Origin: DATAWK01 sp036267255
GTDB taxonomy: Bacteria; Acidobacteriota; Terriglobia; Terriglobales; Acidobacteriaceae
Direction of reading: 5' to 3'
DNA length: 64,000 nt
Assembly (NCBI GenBank): GCA_036267255.1
Contig: DATAWK010000026.1
Location: 1-64,000 of the forward strand
The notes beneath the pieces were generated by a model, which was not told where the DNA came from, searched no databases, and saw only the letters and a program-made list of their open reading frames with translations. Shown here one piece after another: positions 43,478 through 51,020 of the stretch. Positions within the stretch are counted from its first letter, which is position 1. Each line of letters begins with the position of its first letter. The translations under genes were made by a program, and so were the position numbers.

Positions 43478-44509
43478 ATGGCGCACGGCCATTCATTCTC
43501 CGTCAGCGGCGGGTCACTGAGTTTTTCAAGCGATTTGGGAGAAATAGCAGGGGTATCCAAGAAAGAATTTCCGATCCTGAAAAATCTTTCCATAAGGCGA
43601 CTCACACTCGCGCCCGGTTCCATCCGAGAGCCGCATTGGCATCCAAACGCTGTCGAGCTGGGATATTGCGTCCAGGGCCAGGGGCTCATAGGAGTTCTGG
43701 GAAATGCAGACGCGTTTGCCAGTTTCACCATCACCGCGGGTCAGATGTTTTACATTCCTTCCGGCGCGATCCACCATATCGAGAACATTGGCGAGAACAA
43801 CGCAATATTCATTATTGCGTTTCGACATGAAGCACCGGAAGACTTTGGCTTTAGCGGTTCCTTAGGTGCGATGACAGATGCTGTTCTTGGAAATACGTAT
43901 GACCTTTCGGCAGGCGCCTTCGAACCATTCAAGCGTTCGACGATCTCGAAGCAGATTGTGCGGCGAGAGGGAGCAGCCGTCGTGCCGGCGATCGCGTCGT
44001 TCGATAACCCGCTCAAATTCGACATTGAAGCCCAGCATCCACTGCTGAGTGATGCGGCGGGTGAAGTGCGTTTTGCCCGAGATCAATTCTGGCCTGTCCT
44101 AAAGAATATTTCGATGTACTCGCTCCGCATCACGAACAAAGGCATGCGAGAGCCTCACTGGCATCCTGAAACAGCTGAGATGGGATATGTTCAATCCGGC
44201 AAGGCGCGCATGACCGTGCTCAATCCAGAAGGTTCGACCGAAACGTACCTCTTGAACGCCGGGGATGCGTACTTTATTCCGCCTGCATATCCGCACCACA
44301 TCGAGCAAATGGGAGACGAGGCGATACGATTCCTCATCTTCTTTGATCAGCCCTTTCCTCAAGACATTGGGTATCGTGCGACAGGCACCGCTTTTTCTCG
44401 TCCTGTGTTAGCGGCAACGCTTGGTTGTGATCCGGAAAAACTTCCGCAGCTTCCATTCACGCCGACGGATCCCCTGATCGTGAATCGCATCAACCCGCGA
44501 GACCTTTGA
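43478..44509 (+). CDS. Bicupin protein, oxalate decarboxylase-like
   Basis: A 343-aa protein with two cupin domains. The first has REPHWHPNAVELGY (metal ligands His, His, Glu) near residues 50-63 and FYIPSGAIHHIENI. The second has REPHWHPETAEMGY near 225-238 and FIPPAYPHHIEQM. This is the oxalate decarboxylase layout, and both Mn sites look complete. OxdC enzymes carry a catalytic Glu in a lid loop of domain 1, which I cannot place with certainty, so the reaction is uncertain. No signal peptide is seen. Confidence 0.85.
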   Translation: MAHGHSFSVSGGSLSFSSDLGEIAGVSKKEFPILKNLSIRRLTLAPGSIREPHWHPNAVELGYCVQGQGLIGVLGNADAFASFTITAGQMFYIPSGAIHHIENIGENNAIFIIAFRHEAPEDFGFSGSLGAMTDAVLGNTYDLSAGAFEPFKRSTISKQIVRREGAAVVPAIASFDNPLKFDIEAQHPLLSDAAGEVRFARDQFWPVLKNISMYSLRITNKGMREPHWHPETAEMGYVQSGKARMTVLNPEGSTETYLLNAGDAYFIPPAYPHHIEQMGDEAIRFLIFFDQPFPQDIGYRATGTAFSRPVLAATLGCDPEKLPQLPFTPTDPLIVNRINPRDL

Positions 44510-44824
44510 GGGCAAGATGAACACAGTTTTTAGCTGAGGCTCTACGCAATGGCATCGGTAATCGGAAGCCGGCTTGTCGCCGGCAATCAAACGCCTGACG
44601 AGAAGGGCGTTTCCCGGTACGAATGCCGGAGGCGAAGCTCGATGAGCGCATTGGCCTGTTAGCAACTGTCGGGATCTCAGCCATTTGGTGAGCGTTTGAC
44701 GTATCGATTTGACGGGTACGCAAGCTCTGGTTTGCGGCGATTCCGGCATGCAGGATCTTTACAGCGGAGCGGAACCTGTTTATCGTCGTTCTTGTAATTC
44801 AGTCAAAAAACCGAACGGTCAAGG
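44510..44824. other. Intergenic region with dispersed-repeat motifs
   Basis: No gene is supported here. A variant of the repeat motif (GCCGGCTTGT) lies at about 44567-44576, and a 21-bp block at 44596-44616 is identical to 37231-37251. The sequence otherwise looks non-coding. Confidence 0.6.
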
Positions 44825-45556
44825 ATGATTCGATCACGTACGCTCAAATTCATCGTTATGGCACTCTGGGCGCCACTCTGCCTGAGTGCGCAGAAGAAAT
44901 CCCTCGAACCCGCGGTCTCACCTCTCTCTGCCGAGATGAAGGCGACAATGACCGGAAAGTCATGGAAACCGGGCTGCCCGGTGTCGCTCGACGATCTAGC
45001 TCTCGTTCGCGTGACATATTTGGGTGTCGATGGCTCTGCGCACGAGGGCAAGCTGGTTATAAACAAGCAGATCGCCGCAGATGTAGTGTCGGTGTTTGAC
45101 GATCTCTACAAAGCACGTTTTCCCATTCAGAAGATTGGGTTCTGGGACGACTACGGTGCGGGGGTCTATGCGGAACAGAACATCACAGTTGGGTTTTACT
45201 GCGAGAAAGCGGACGATGCGCCAACAGAGTGGAGTAGCCACGCATATGGCATGGCAATCGACATTAACCCATTCCTGAATCCGTTTCTCGATGTGCAACA
45301 CAAGTGGTGGCCACCGGCCGCGGCCTCCAATGTTCCTCGTGACCGGACACCCGGCAAGGTATCGACGGACTCTGCGGTATTTGCGATCTTCACACGGCAC
45401 GGCTGGGCATGGGGAGGTTTTGATGCAGGCGTTCCGGATTACATGCACTTCACGAAAGCCACCGTCGGGGACGGGGCGAGGATGGACCGGCCCTACATTG
45501 CCACCGGCCTGAAATATGTACCCAACGGCGCTACGGAACGCGCTCAACCCAAATGA
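44825..45556 (+). CDS. M15-family D-Ala-D-Ala carboxypeptidase-like exported peptidase
   Basis: A 243-aa protein with a signal peptide (FIVMALWAPLCLSAQ). SSHAYGMAIDINPFLNP is the M15 zinc motif (His and Asp ligands), and GGFDAGVPDYMHF supplies the last His. The VanY/DacB-like fold trims D-Ala from peptidoglycan stem peptides in the periplasm. The domain order and length fit. It is flanked by repeat-rich spacers. Confidence 0.85.
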   Translation: MIRSRTLKFIVMALWAPLCLSAQKKSLEPAVSPLSAEMKATMTGKSWKPGCPVSLDDLALVRVTYLGVDGSAHEGKLVINKQIAADVVSVFDDLYKARFPIQKIGFWDDYGAGVYAEQNITVGFYCEKADDAPTEWSSHAYGMAIDINPFLNPFLDVQHKWWPPAAASNVPRDRTPGKVSTDSAVFAIFTRHGWAWGGFDAGVPDYMHFTKATVGDGARMDRPYIATGLKYVPNGATERAQPK

Positions 45557-45728
45557 TATTGGGCCCTATTGTTTGGAAATATTCTTGGGTCATATAGACG
45601 AAGGCATGAGCAACAATGACCGGCACAGAGGCCACAATTCCGAATCGGAGGGACCCTCTTCGTCCGGAGTCGTTCTCGATGAGCGCCAAATCGCCAATGC
45701 ACTCATCGAGAAGCCGATGAGTACCGCA
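45557..45728. other. Intergenic region after the M15 peptidase
   Basis: No gene is supported here. A short open frame begins at ATG 45606 (MSNNDRHRGHN) but ends quickly in the repeat copy at 45729, and I do not regard it as coding. Confidence 0.4.
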
Positions 45729-45921
45729 AAGTCGGCTTGCAGGAAGTTATGGTCATTCCCGAATCGCGGACTAACGGGAAGTTGAGCGTCCGAGTTGAGT
45801 GTTCGAGTTGAGTGTTCGAGTTGAGCGACTGCCGACGCAAACAGACGCAGGTGAGATGCTTTACCCCAGCGAGCAGGCTCGCCCGGGACACCGATGCGCG
45901 AAGATGGGGCATCCGGATTTC
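45729..45921. repeat. Dispersed intergenic repeat, copy B, with internal 13-bp tandem expansion
   Basis: This aligns with copy A (28895-29050). At 45781-45828 it carries nearly four copies of a 13-bp unit (GTTGAGTGTTCGA) that copy A lacks between GGAAGTTGAGC and CCGACGC. It lies just downstream of the intact EamA gene, whose collapsed paralogue is near copy A. Confidence 0.7.
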
Positions 45922-45948
45922 TAAAAGCCGGGCGGATTTCTAAAATTC

Positions 45949-46875
45949 TCAAGCGAGCAGGCGTTCGTTTTCGACGTGCGTGCCGGGGCGCGAGGTGAGG
46001 GTGACGGCGGCGGCGAGAATCAACGTGCCGCCGACCCAGGCGGCGGGGCCGAGATGGTCGCCGAGCAGGGTGACTCCCAGAATGGAGCCGATGAGCGGTT
46101 CGAGATTGAGAAAGATTCCGGCGCGCGAAGCAGGGACGCGGGTGAGGCCCCAATTCCAAAGCAAGGTGGTGCAGGCGGTGCAGAGCAGACCGCTGGCGGC
46201 GAGCGCGAGCCAGGCGGTGCGCGAAATGTGGATGGGCGGGGGACCATCGACGGTGAAGACCCAGGCGGCGAGCATGAGCGTGCCGGTGCCGAGACCGTAG
46301 GCGGTGACGACGAGCGGGGAGTGGCGCTGCACGAGACGCTGGTTGAGCAGAAGCCAGCCGAGCGCGATGACGAGCGAGAGGACAATCATGAGATCGCCGG
46401 TGAGGGTGGCGCCACCGGCGCGATGGGTTCCGCCGAACGCGATGAGCGCGGCGCCGAAGGTGGAGGCGATGAGCGCCATCCAGCCGATGCGGTCGAGACG
46501 TTCGTGGGCGAAGATGCAGGCGCCGAGGGCGAGGATGACGGGCAAGGTGCCGGTCATGAGGGAGGCGTGAGAGACGGTGGTGCGTTCGAGGCCGGCGAAC
46601 TGCAAGAGGAATTGCACGGGCACGCCGAGGAAGGCAGCCACAAGAAGCGTGCCCCACTCGCGACGATTGAGATGGGGACGGCGCAGCACGAACATGGGCG
46701 CGAGTCCGATGCAGGCAAAGAGAAAGCGGTAGAGCACCATGTGGTCGGAGCTCATTTCGCGCAGGGCGATTTTGCCGAAGTAGAATCCGGAGCCCCAGAG
46801 CGCTCCCGCAGCGGCGCAGGCGGTGTAGCCGAGCAAGGCATGTTGTGTGCGGTGTGTGGGGGATTGCGGGGGCAT
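45949..46875 (-). CDS. EamA/DMT-family transporter
   Basis: A 308-aa integral membrane protein with ten predicted helices in two five-helix halves. ALWGSGFYFGKIALREM opens the first EamA repeat, and LNLEPLIGSILGVTLLGD the later conserved segment (both partly quoted). EamA proteins export amino acids or other metabolites; substrate is unknown. The N-terminus MPPQSPTHRTQHALLGY and C-terminus ENERLLA match the collapsed copy at 26135-26275. No operon partner. Confidence 0.88.
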   Translation of the reverse strand: MPPQSPTHRTQHALLGYTACAAAGALWGSGFYFGKIALREMSSDHMVLYRFLFACIGLAPMFVLRRPHLNRREWGTLLVAAFLGVPVQFLLQFAGLERTTVSHASLMTGTLPVILALGACIFAHERLDRIGWMALIASTFGAALIAFGGTHRAGGATLTGDLMIVLSLVIALGWLLLNQRLVQRHSPLVVTAYGLGTGTLMLAAWVFTVDGPPPIHISRTAWLALAASGLLCTACTTLLWNWGLTRVPASRAGIFLNLEPLIGSILGVTLLGDHLGPAAWVGGTLILAAAVTLTSRPGTHVENERLLA

Positions 46876-47004
46876 GATTTTTTTTGGGGGTTCTTTATTA
46901 CTGTAGAGGAAAAAAGAACGGGTACGTAAATGCGGGGGTGTTGGGGTATTGGATGGATGGATGGAAGGATGGTTGCGCGTTGGCGGGGTGAGCGCGCGGC
47001 GAGA

Positions 47005-47451
47005 TCAGACGCCGAACTGGCGCAGATGATGATCCAGATGTTTGTACATCAACGTCGCCCACTCCTGCGGTGTTAGCCGCCCGAAGAAACTATGCGGATA
47101 GGTGGTGCAGCCCTCGGGCCCGGCTGCGGCAAAGCGGTCGATCAATCGGCACAACCGCTCCCGTTCCACGTCCAGGTTCCGTTCATCCTGCACGGCAAGC
47201 ATGGTCGGCGAATTGCGACGCATCGGGGCGTCATTTCCAAGGACCATCGGCTTCACGATGAGGCCAAGGATGCGTCCCATCCATTTTTGCGGCGGCCTAC
47301 GTTCCCCTGCGGCCAGCTCCAAACCCGCGGAGCAGTGCGCGGCGGCCTGGGCCACATTCATCTTGCCCCACTGCGGCTGGCTGTCGGGGCGCAACTGCGC
47401 GATGCGCTGCTTCACTTCTTCCAACTGCGCAGGGGCAAACAGATTTTTCAT
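47005..47451 (-). CDS. DUF1569 (DinB-superfamily) protein
   Basis: A 148-aa protein of the DinB-like four-helix fold: KNLFAPAQLEEVKQRIAQL, then MNVAQAAAHCSAGLELA, and the C-terminal TPQEWATLMYKHLDHHLRQFGV (each partly quoted). The conserved histidines resemble the DinB metal site. The frame opens at 47505, but that ATG sits only a few bases after a likely -10, so the ATG at 47451 (AAGGAAAG upstream) is favoured. Role: unknown, perhaps thiol-dependent metalloenzyme. Confidence 0.85.
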   Translation of the reverse strand: MKNLFAPAQLEEVKQRIAQLRPDSQPQWGKMNVAQAAAHCSAGLELAAGERRPPQKWMGRILGLIVKPMVLGNDAPMRRNSPTMLAVQDERNLDVERERLCRLIDRFAAAGPEGCTTYPHSFFGRLTPQEWATLMYKHLDHHLRQFGV

Positions 47452-47506
47452 GGGAGACTTTCCTTCTTGGAACGGTCGATGGTTGTCGAGGACGTGGTCA
47501 TACATT

Positions 47507-47536
47507 TGTATATGTCAATATAGGAATATATGTCAA
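47507..47536 (-). promoter_or_regulatory. Promoter of the DUF1569 gene, similar to the 62965 ArsR promoter
   Basis: On the minus strand TTGACA (47536-47531) and TATACA (47512-47507) are 18 bases apart. Reading from -35, TTGACATAT--TTCCTATAT matches the start of the promoter at 62965-62980, which suggests a shared regulator. Confidence 0.55.
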
Positions 47537-47588
47537 CTGTTGCTGATCTTTGGATCTTCGGAGAAGCGCGACGCGTTGCTTCGATTGG

Positions 47589-48143
47589 CTAGGGAGCGCT
47601 GTGACCGGTGCAGTGCAGCACACCGAGGTAGGCGCTCCACGGACCGGCGGCTTGCCGATATTGATGGGCAAGGACGCGGGAGAGTTGATGCAGATGCGTG
47701 AGGTCGTGCGCGGCCCATGTGGCGAGAAGCTCCGAGAGCGTGACCACGCCGAGCGAGGGATGCCTGCCGCGCCGGGCAAAGTCCTGCGGCTGGAGATGGA
47801 GCGCCTGCAGCGCGGCGAGATTCTCTTTGCGCAGGCGGGCGAAATTGTCGAGGAGCTGCTCCAGCGATTTGTCCTGACTTTCCTGCAACTGGCCGAGACG
47901 GTCAAAGGGATCGAAGGGGCGCGCTTCGCCGTTCTCAAGAAGGATGCGCAGGCGCGGCATCCAGTCGGTGCGCTCGGCGTAGGCGAGGTGACCCACGATG
48001 TCGAAGGCGTTCCAGGTGTCGTTGCCTTCGTTGCTGCGAATCCAGATGTCGGGCAGTCCGCGCAAGAGCGCGTCCAGAGTTGCAGGCGTGCGGGTGAGCA
48101 GGGCGATGGCGTCGGGCAGATGGAATTTCGTGGAGCTTGTCAT
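47589..48143 (-). CDS. DinB-family protein
   Basis: A 184-aa four-helix-bundle protein. WNAFDIVGHLAYAERTDW (with the first conserved His) and LLATWAAHDLTHLHQLSR (second and third His) match the DinB metal-binding triad. DinB relatives are mycothiol/bacillithiol S-transferase-like or stress-induced. A second DinB-type gene (DUF1569) lies immediately downstream, so the two may be co-transcribed. Confidence 0.88.
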   Translation of the reverse strand: MTSSTKFHLPDAIALLTRTPATLDALLRGLPDIWIRSNEGNDTWNAFDIVGHLAYAERTDWMPRLRILLENGEARPFDPFDRLGQLQESQDKSLEQLLDNFARLRKENLAALQALHLQPQDFARRGRHPSLGVVTLSELLATWAAHDLTHLHQLSRVLAHQYRQAAGPWSAYLGVLHCTGHSAP

Positions 48144-48206
48144 GGTTTATAAATACCTGGTTTTATAAATACCTGACTTTATAGATACACGACTTTATCG
48201 ATACAT
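48144..48206. repeat. Tandem repeat, four 15-16-bp units
   Basis: Units GGTTTATAAATACCT, GGTTTTATAAATACCT, GACTTTATAGATACAC and GACTTTATCGATACAT follow each other at 48144-48206. They lie immediately upstream of the DinB start codon (48141-48143), so they occupy its 5' leader or promoter. Confidence 0.85.
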
Positions 48207-48312
48207 GCCGGGTGCTTTGGACTCAAGCAGATGGAGTGCGCGGGCGGCGGGAGGCGTTGCTGCGTGGGTGAGGACGCGCACGCGGAGCGTACTGATACAC
48301 GCGGGGCGCACC

Positions 48313-48318
48313 TATAAT
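48313..48318 (+). promoter_or_regulatory. Near-leaderless promoter of the DUF882 gene
   Basis: A consensus TATAAT lies 8 bases before the ATG at 48327. Transcription would start one or two bases before the start codon. No good -35 is visible at the expected distance (TACTGA near 48290). Confidence 0.5.
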
Positions 48319-48326
48319 AGAGAAGA

Positions 48327-48869
48327 ATGTTTTTGAAGAAATCAATTTTCGCTGGGGCGGCGGTTCTTGCCCTGTTTGCAGGCACGCTGCAGGCTGCCAG
48401 CCGCAGTGTTGCGGCAACGCCCGAACAATATCGGCTGCGCATGTACCACCTGCACACGGGCGAACACATCGACGTGGTGTATCGCGTGGGCAATCGCTAT
48501 CTGCCGGATGCGGTGGCGCAACTGAATCATTTTCTGCGCGATCATCGCACGGGCGACGTGAAAGATTACGACGTGAAGGAATTCGACCTGCTGCACGATT
48601 TGATGGCCGACCTGGGACATCCGAACGGCGAGATCGACATTGTTTGCGGCTATCGCACGCCGTGGAGCAACAACTATCTGCGCGAGCATGGACACGGAGT
48701 GGCGCTGCACAGCCAGCACATGGAAGCCAAGGCGATCGACATCCGCATTCCCGGCGTGGCGACGGCAGAGGTGCGCGATGCGGCTCTCGCGCTACACCGC
48801 GGCGGGGTGGGGTACTATGCGGAATCCAACTTCGTGCATGTGGATGTTGGCCCGGTCCGTCATTGGTAG
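48327..48869 (+). CDS. Exported DUF882 (YcbK-like) M15-fold protein
   Basis: A 180-aa protein with a signal peptide (FAGAAVLALFAGTLQA). It shows the YcbK/DUF882 pattern: LRMYHLHTGEHIDVVY, then IVCGYRTPWSNNYLREHG, SQHMEAKAIDIRIPGV and FVHVDVGPVRHW (each partly quoted). His and Asp residues suggest the M15 zinc site. The family acts on peptidoglycan or is a YcbB-associated factor, which fits the L,D-transpeptidase gene next to it. The last codons and stop lie in a 14-bp tandem repeat. Confidence 0.87.
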   Translation: MFLKKSIFAGAAVLALFAGTLQAASRSVAATPEQYRLRMYHLHTGEHIDVVYRVGNRYLPDAVAQLNHFLRDHRTGDVKDYDVKEFDLLHDLMADLGHPNGEIDIVCGYRTPWSNNYLREHGHGVALHSQHMEAKAIDIRIPGVATAEVRDAALALHRGGVGYYAESNFVHVDVGPVRHW

Positions 48870-48924
48870 TCCGTCATTGGTAGTCCGGCACTGGTAGTCC
48901 GGCACTGGTAGTCCGGCACTGGTA
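48855..48924. repeat. Tandem repeat of five 14-bp units spanning a stop codon
   Basis: Units GTCCGTCATTGGTA (two copies) and GTCCGGCACTGGTA (three copies) occupy 48855-48924. The first copy contains the final codons of the DUF882 gene and supplies most of its TAG stop. The period is not a multiple of three. Confidence 0.9.
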
Positions 48925-48970
48925 ATCTGCACTCATCGTCAGCGCTGACAGTCTGCACTAAAAGCAAAAA

Positions 48971-50689
48971 CTAACCTGGGTACGGCTCCCCTTTTGCCAG
49001 GATTGCCTGGAGCTCTTTGTCGTGTCCGTAGATGTCGTCGAAGAAATGGACGGAGCCGTCTGCTTCCACGACCGCGGTGACGTAGAGAATCAACACAGGA
49101 ACCGGGATGGCGAGGTTGACCTGTTGATTGTTGGGGCCGGACTGCATGGCGGCCTGCACTTTTTCCAATGTCCAGGACTGATTGCGCAGCAGGTAAGCGG
49201 CCAGCTCGGCCGGTTTTTGCACGCGAATGCAGCCGTGGCTGAAGTCGCGCCGCGACTGCGAGAACAACTGCGGCGCAGGCGTGCTGTGCAGGTAGACGCT
49301 GTGCTCGTTGGGGAAGAGAAACTTTACCAGGCCGAGGGCGTTGTCGGGGCCGGGCTTTTGACGGACGGTGAGTTTGCCGGCACGCAATTGCGCGAGCACG
49401 GCATCGCTGATGGGGCCGCTGGTGATGACGTTGCCGCTGTGGTCGGTGACTTCAAAATTCTTGTTGGCGATGTAGTTTCGGTTCTTGACGATGGAGGGAA
49501 TGATTTCGCTGCGCAGGATGCTGGACGGGACATTCCAGTAGGGGCGAAAGACGATGTATTTCATGTCTTTCGCGAAGACCGGCGTCTGATGGCGGAGGGC
49601 CTTGCCGACGACGACATTCATGCGTAAGGCAACGGTCTGGTCGCGGGCATAGGCGCGGAGAACAAACTCCGGCACATTGACGACGACGGGCGGTTGCGGG
49701 AACGAGGGCGGCAGCCAGCGCCAGCGCTCCAGCGCGTCCTGCAACTGGAGAACGCGCACGGACAAGGGCACATTGATTTGCCGGATGGTCTCTTTGCCGA
49801 GCTTGCCGTCGGGCGCGAGTCCGTGGCGGTCCTGAAAAAGCTTCACGGCATCGACGATGGCTCCGGTGTAGAGGGAAGAATTTGTATCCACGACGGCAGT
49901 CTGGGGAAGGTCGCCGAGCAATTGCAGGCGCTGAGCGAGCTGCGGGATTCCGGGATAGGGGTCGCCGGGAGCGATGGACTTTTGCACCTCGGGAACCGGA
50001 GGGCCGTCGCCTTTGGCGGCCAGTTGCAGATAGTGGTCGAGTGCGATTTCCGTGCGCTTGTAGCCCGCATAGGGAGGCTCCACGCCGGCGAGAACGGCCT
50101 GGATGTTGGCGGCGCGCGCTACATCCTGGGTAAGGAACTGCGGCAGGTCGTACTTTTTCTGTTCGACGTCGATGCCGAATTTGAAGTGCTTCGGGTTGAC
50201 GCGGCCAATATGCAGATCGGAAATATAGCGCATGGCGCAGATGGTGAGCGCAGCGTCGAAGCGGGCTTGCGTGTCTGCATCCGCTGAACTTTTGAGAGCG
50301 GCGATGCGAGCCGGCCAGAGCGCGGCATCGTAGTCTTCCGGCTTCAACCCTTTTTCCTGACTGGATTCGAGCGCCTGGATGACGGCGAGCGCCTGCGGTG
50401 TCGGCTGTCCGTTGTTGAGCCAGATGGGAGCGAAGTTCGAGGCTTGATACACATGCTCAAAATGCAGACGGTAATCGGAAAATTCCGGCCAGTGCAGAAT
50501 GGAAAGTTTGCCCGCGGCAGCGATGGTATGGAGCTGCGCGGAAATTGCAGCGGCATCGGCAGAAGAGACCGAAGAAGAGGCGGGCTGTTGTGCGGGTGAC
50601 GAGAGAGGCTGCGCTTTGCAGCCAATTCCAAACGGGCACAACAGGAGGGCGAGCAGCAACGAAGAGTTGCGAAGGAAGGAAGGGAGCAT
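48971..50689 (-). CDS. L,D-transpeptidase (YcbB-like, YkuD domain)
   Basis: A 572-aa periplasmic enzyme forming 3-3 peptidoglycan crosslinks. The N-terminus has a signal sequence ending in a GIGC lipobox-like site. A scaffold domain is followed by a peptidoglycan-binding domain (about 250-305) and a YkuD catalytic domain (about 334-500). HST (468-470) and SHGCIRV (484-490, with nucleophile Cys487) form the active site. It converges on the DUF882 gene. Confidence 0.93.
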   Translation of the reverse strand: MLPSFLRNSSLLLALLLCPFGIGCKAQPLSSPAQQPASSSVSSADAAAISAQLHTIAAAGKLSILHWPEFSDYRLHFEHVYQASNFAPIWLNNGQPTPQALAVIQALESSQEKGLKPEDYDAALWPARIAALKSSADADTQARFDAALTICAMRYISDLHIGRVNPKHFKFGIDVEQKKYDLPQFLTQDVARAANIQAVLAGVEPPYAGYKRTEIALDHYLQLAAKGDGPPVPEVQKSIAPGDPYPGIPQLAQRLQLLGDLPQTAVVDTNSSLYTGAIVDAVKLFQDRHGLAPDGKLGKETIRQINVPLSVRVLQLQDALERWRWLPPSFPQPPVVVNVPEFVLRAYARDQTVALRMNVVVGKALRHQTPVFAKDMKYIVFRPYWNVPSSILRSEIIPSIVKNRNYIANKNFEVTDHSGNVITSGPISDAVLAQLRAGKLTVRQKPGPDNALGLVKFLFPNEHSVYLHSTPAPQLFSQSRRDFSHGCIRVQKPAELAAYLLRNQSWTLEKVQAAMQSGPNNQQVNLAIPVPVLILYVTAVVEADGSVHFFDDIYGHDKELQAILAKGEPYPG

Positions 50690-51020
50690 GGCCCATTAAA
50701 CCATCCATTAGGAAAGCACAGGAGAATTTCGATGGAGGGATATTTTCCGGTTACAGGTGCCAGAAACGAGAGCCGGGCAGCCGTGTTTTTTATTGAGCGA
50801 TGGGGTGTCGGACTGCCAGCAAGAGAGCCGGGTGAGCGACTCGCTGCAGCGAGGTGCAAGACGCCTAGCAGCGACGAATGATTACGAATGATTACGATTA
50901 TTGTTGCTATTTGTTTCGTATATGCCCTATTGTGGTCTGGAAACAGGGAGCCGTGACGGACGGCGCTGCCATGCAGCGATGCCGAGCGGTCGATCGTGTT
51001 ACGCCGGAAGGGAGAACCGT
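50690..51020. other. Divergent intergenic region between L,D-transpeptidase and beta-helix genes
   Basis: No gene is supported here. It contains the perfect 14-bp palindrome CTCGCTGCAGCGAG (50840-50853) and a short GAATGATTAC duplication near 50877-50896. Promoters for both flanking genes must lie here but are not obvious. Confidence 0.5.

Noticed and set aside
45590..46657. Minus-strand Arg/His-rich frame overlapping the EamA gene
   Set aside because: It is out of frame with the certain transporter gene and is a composition artefact of its GC-rich sequence.
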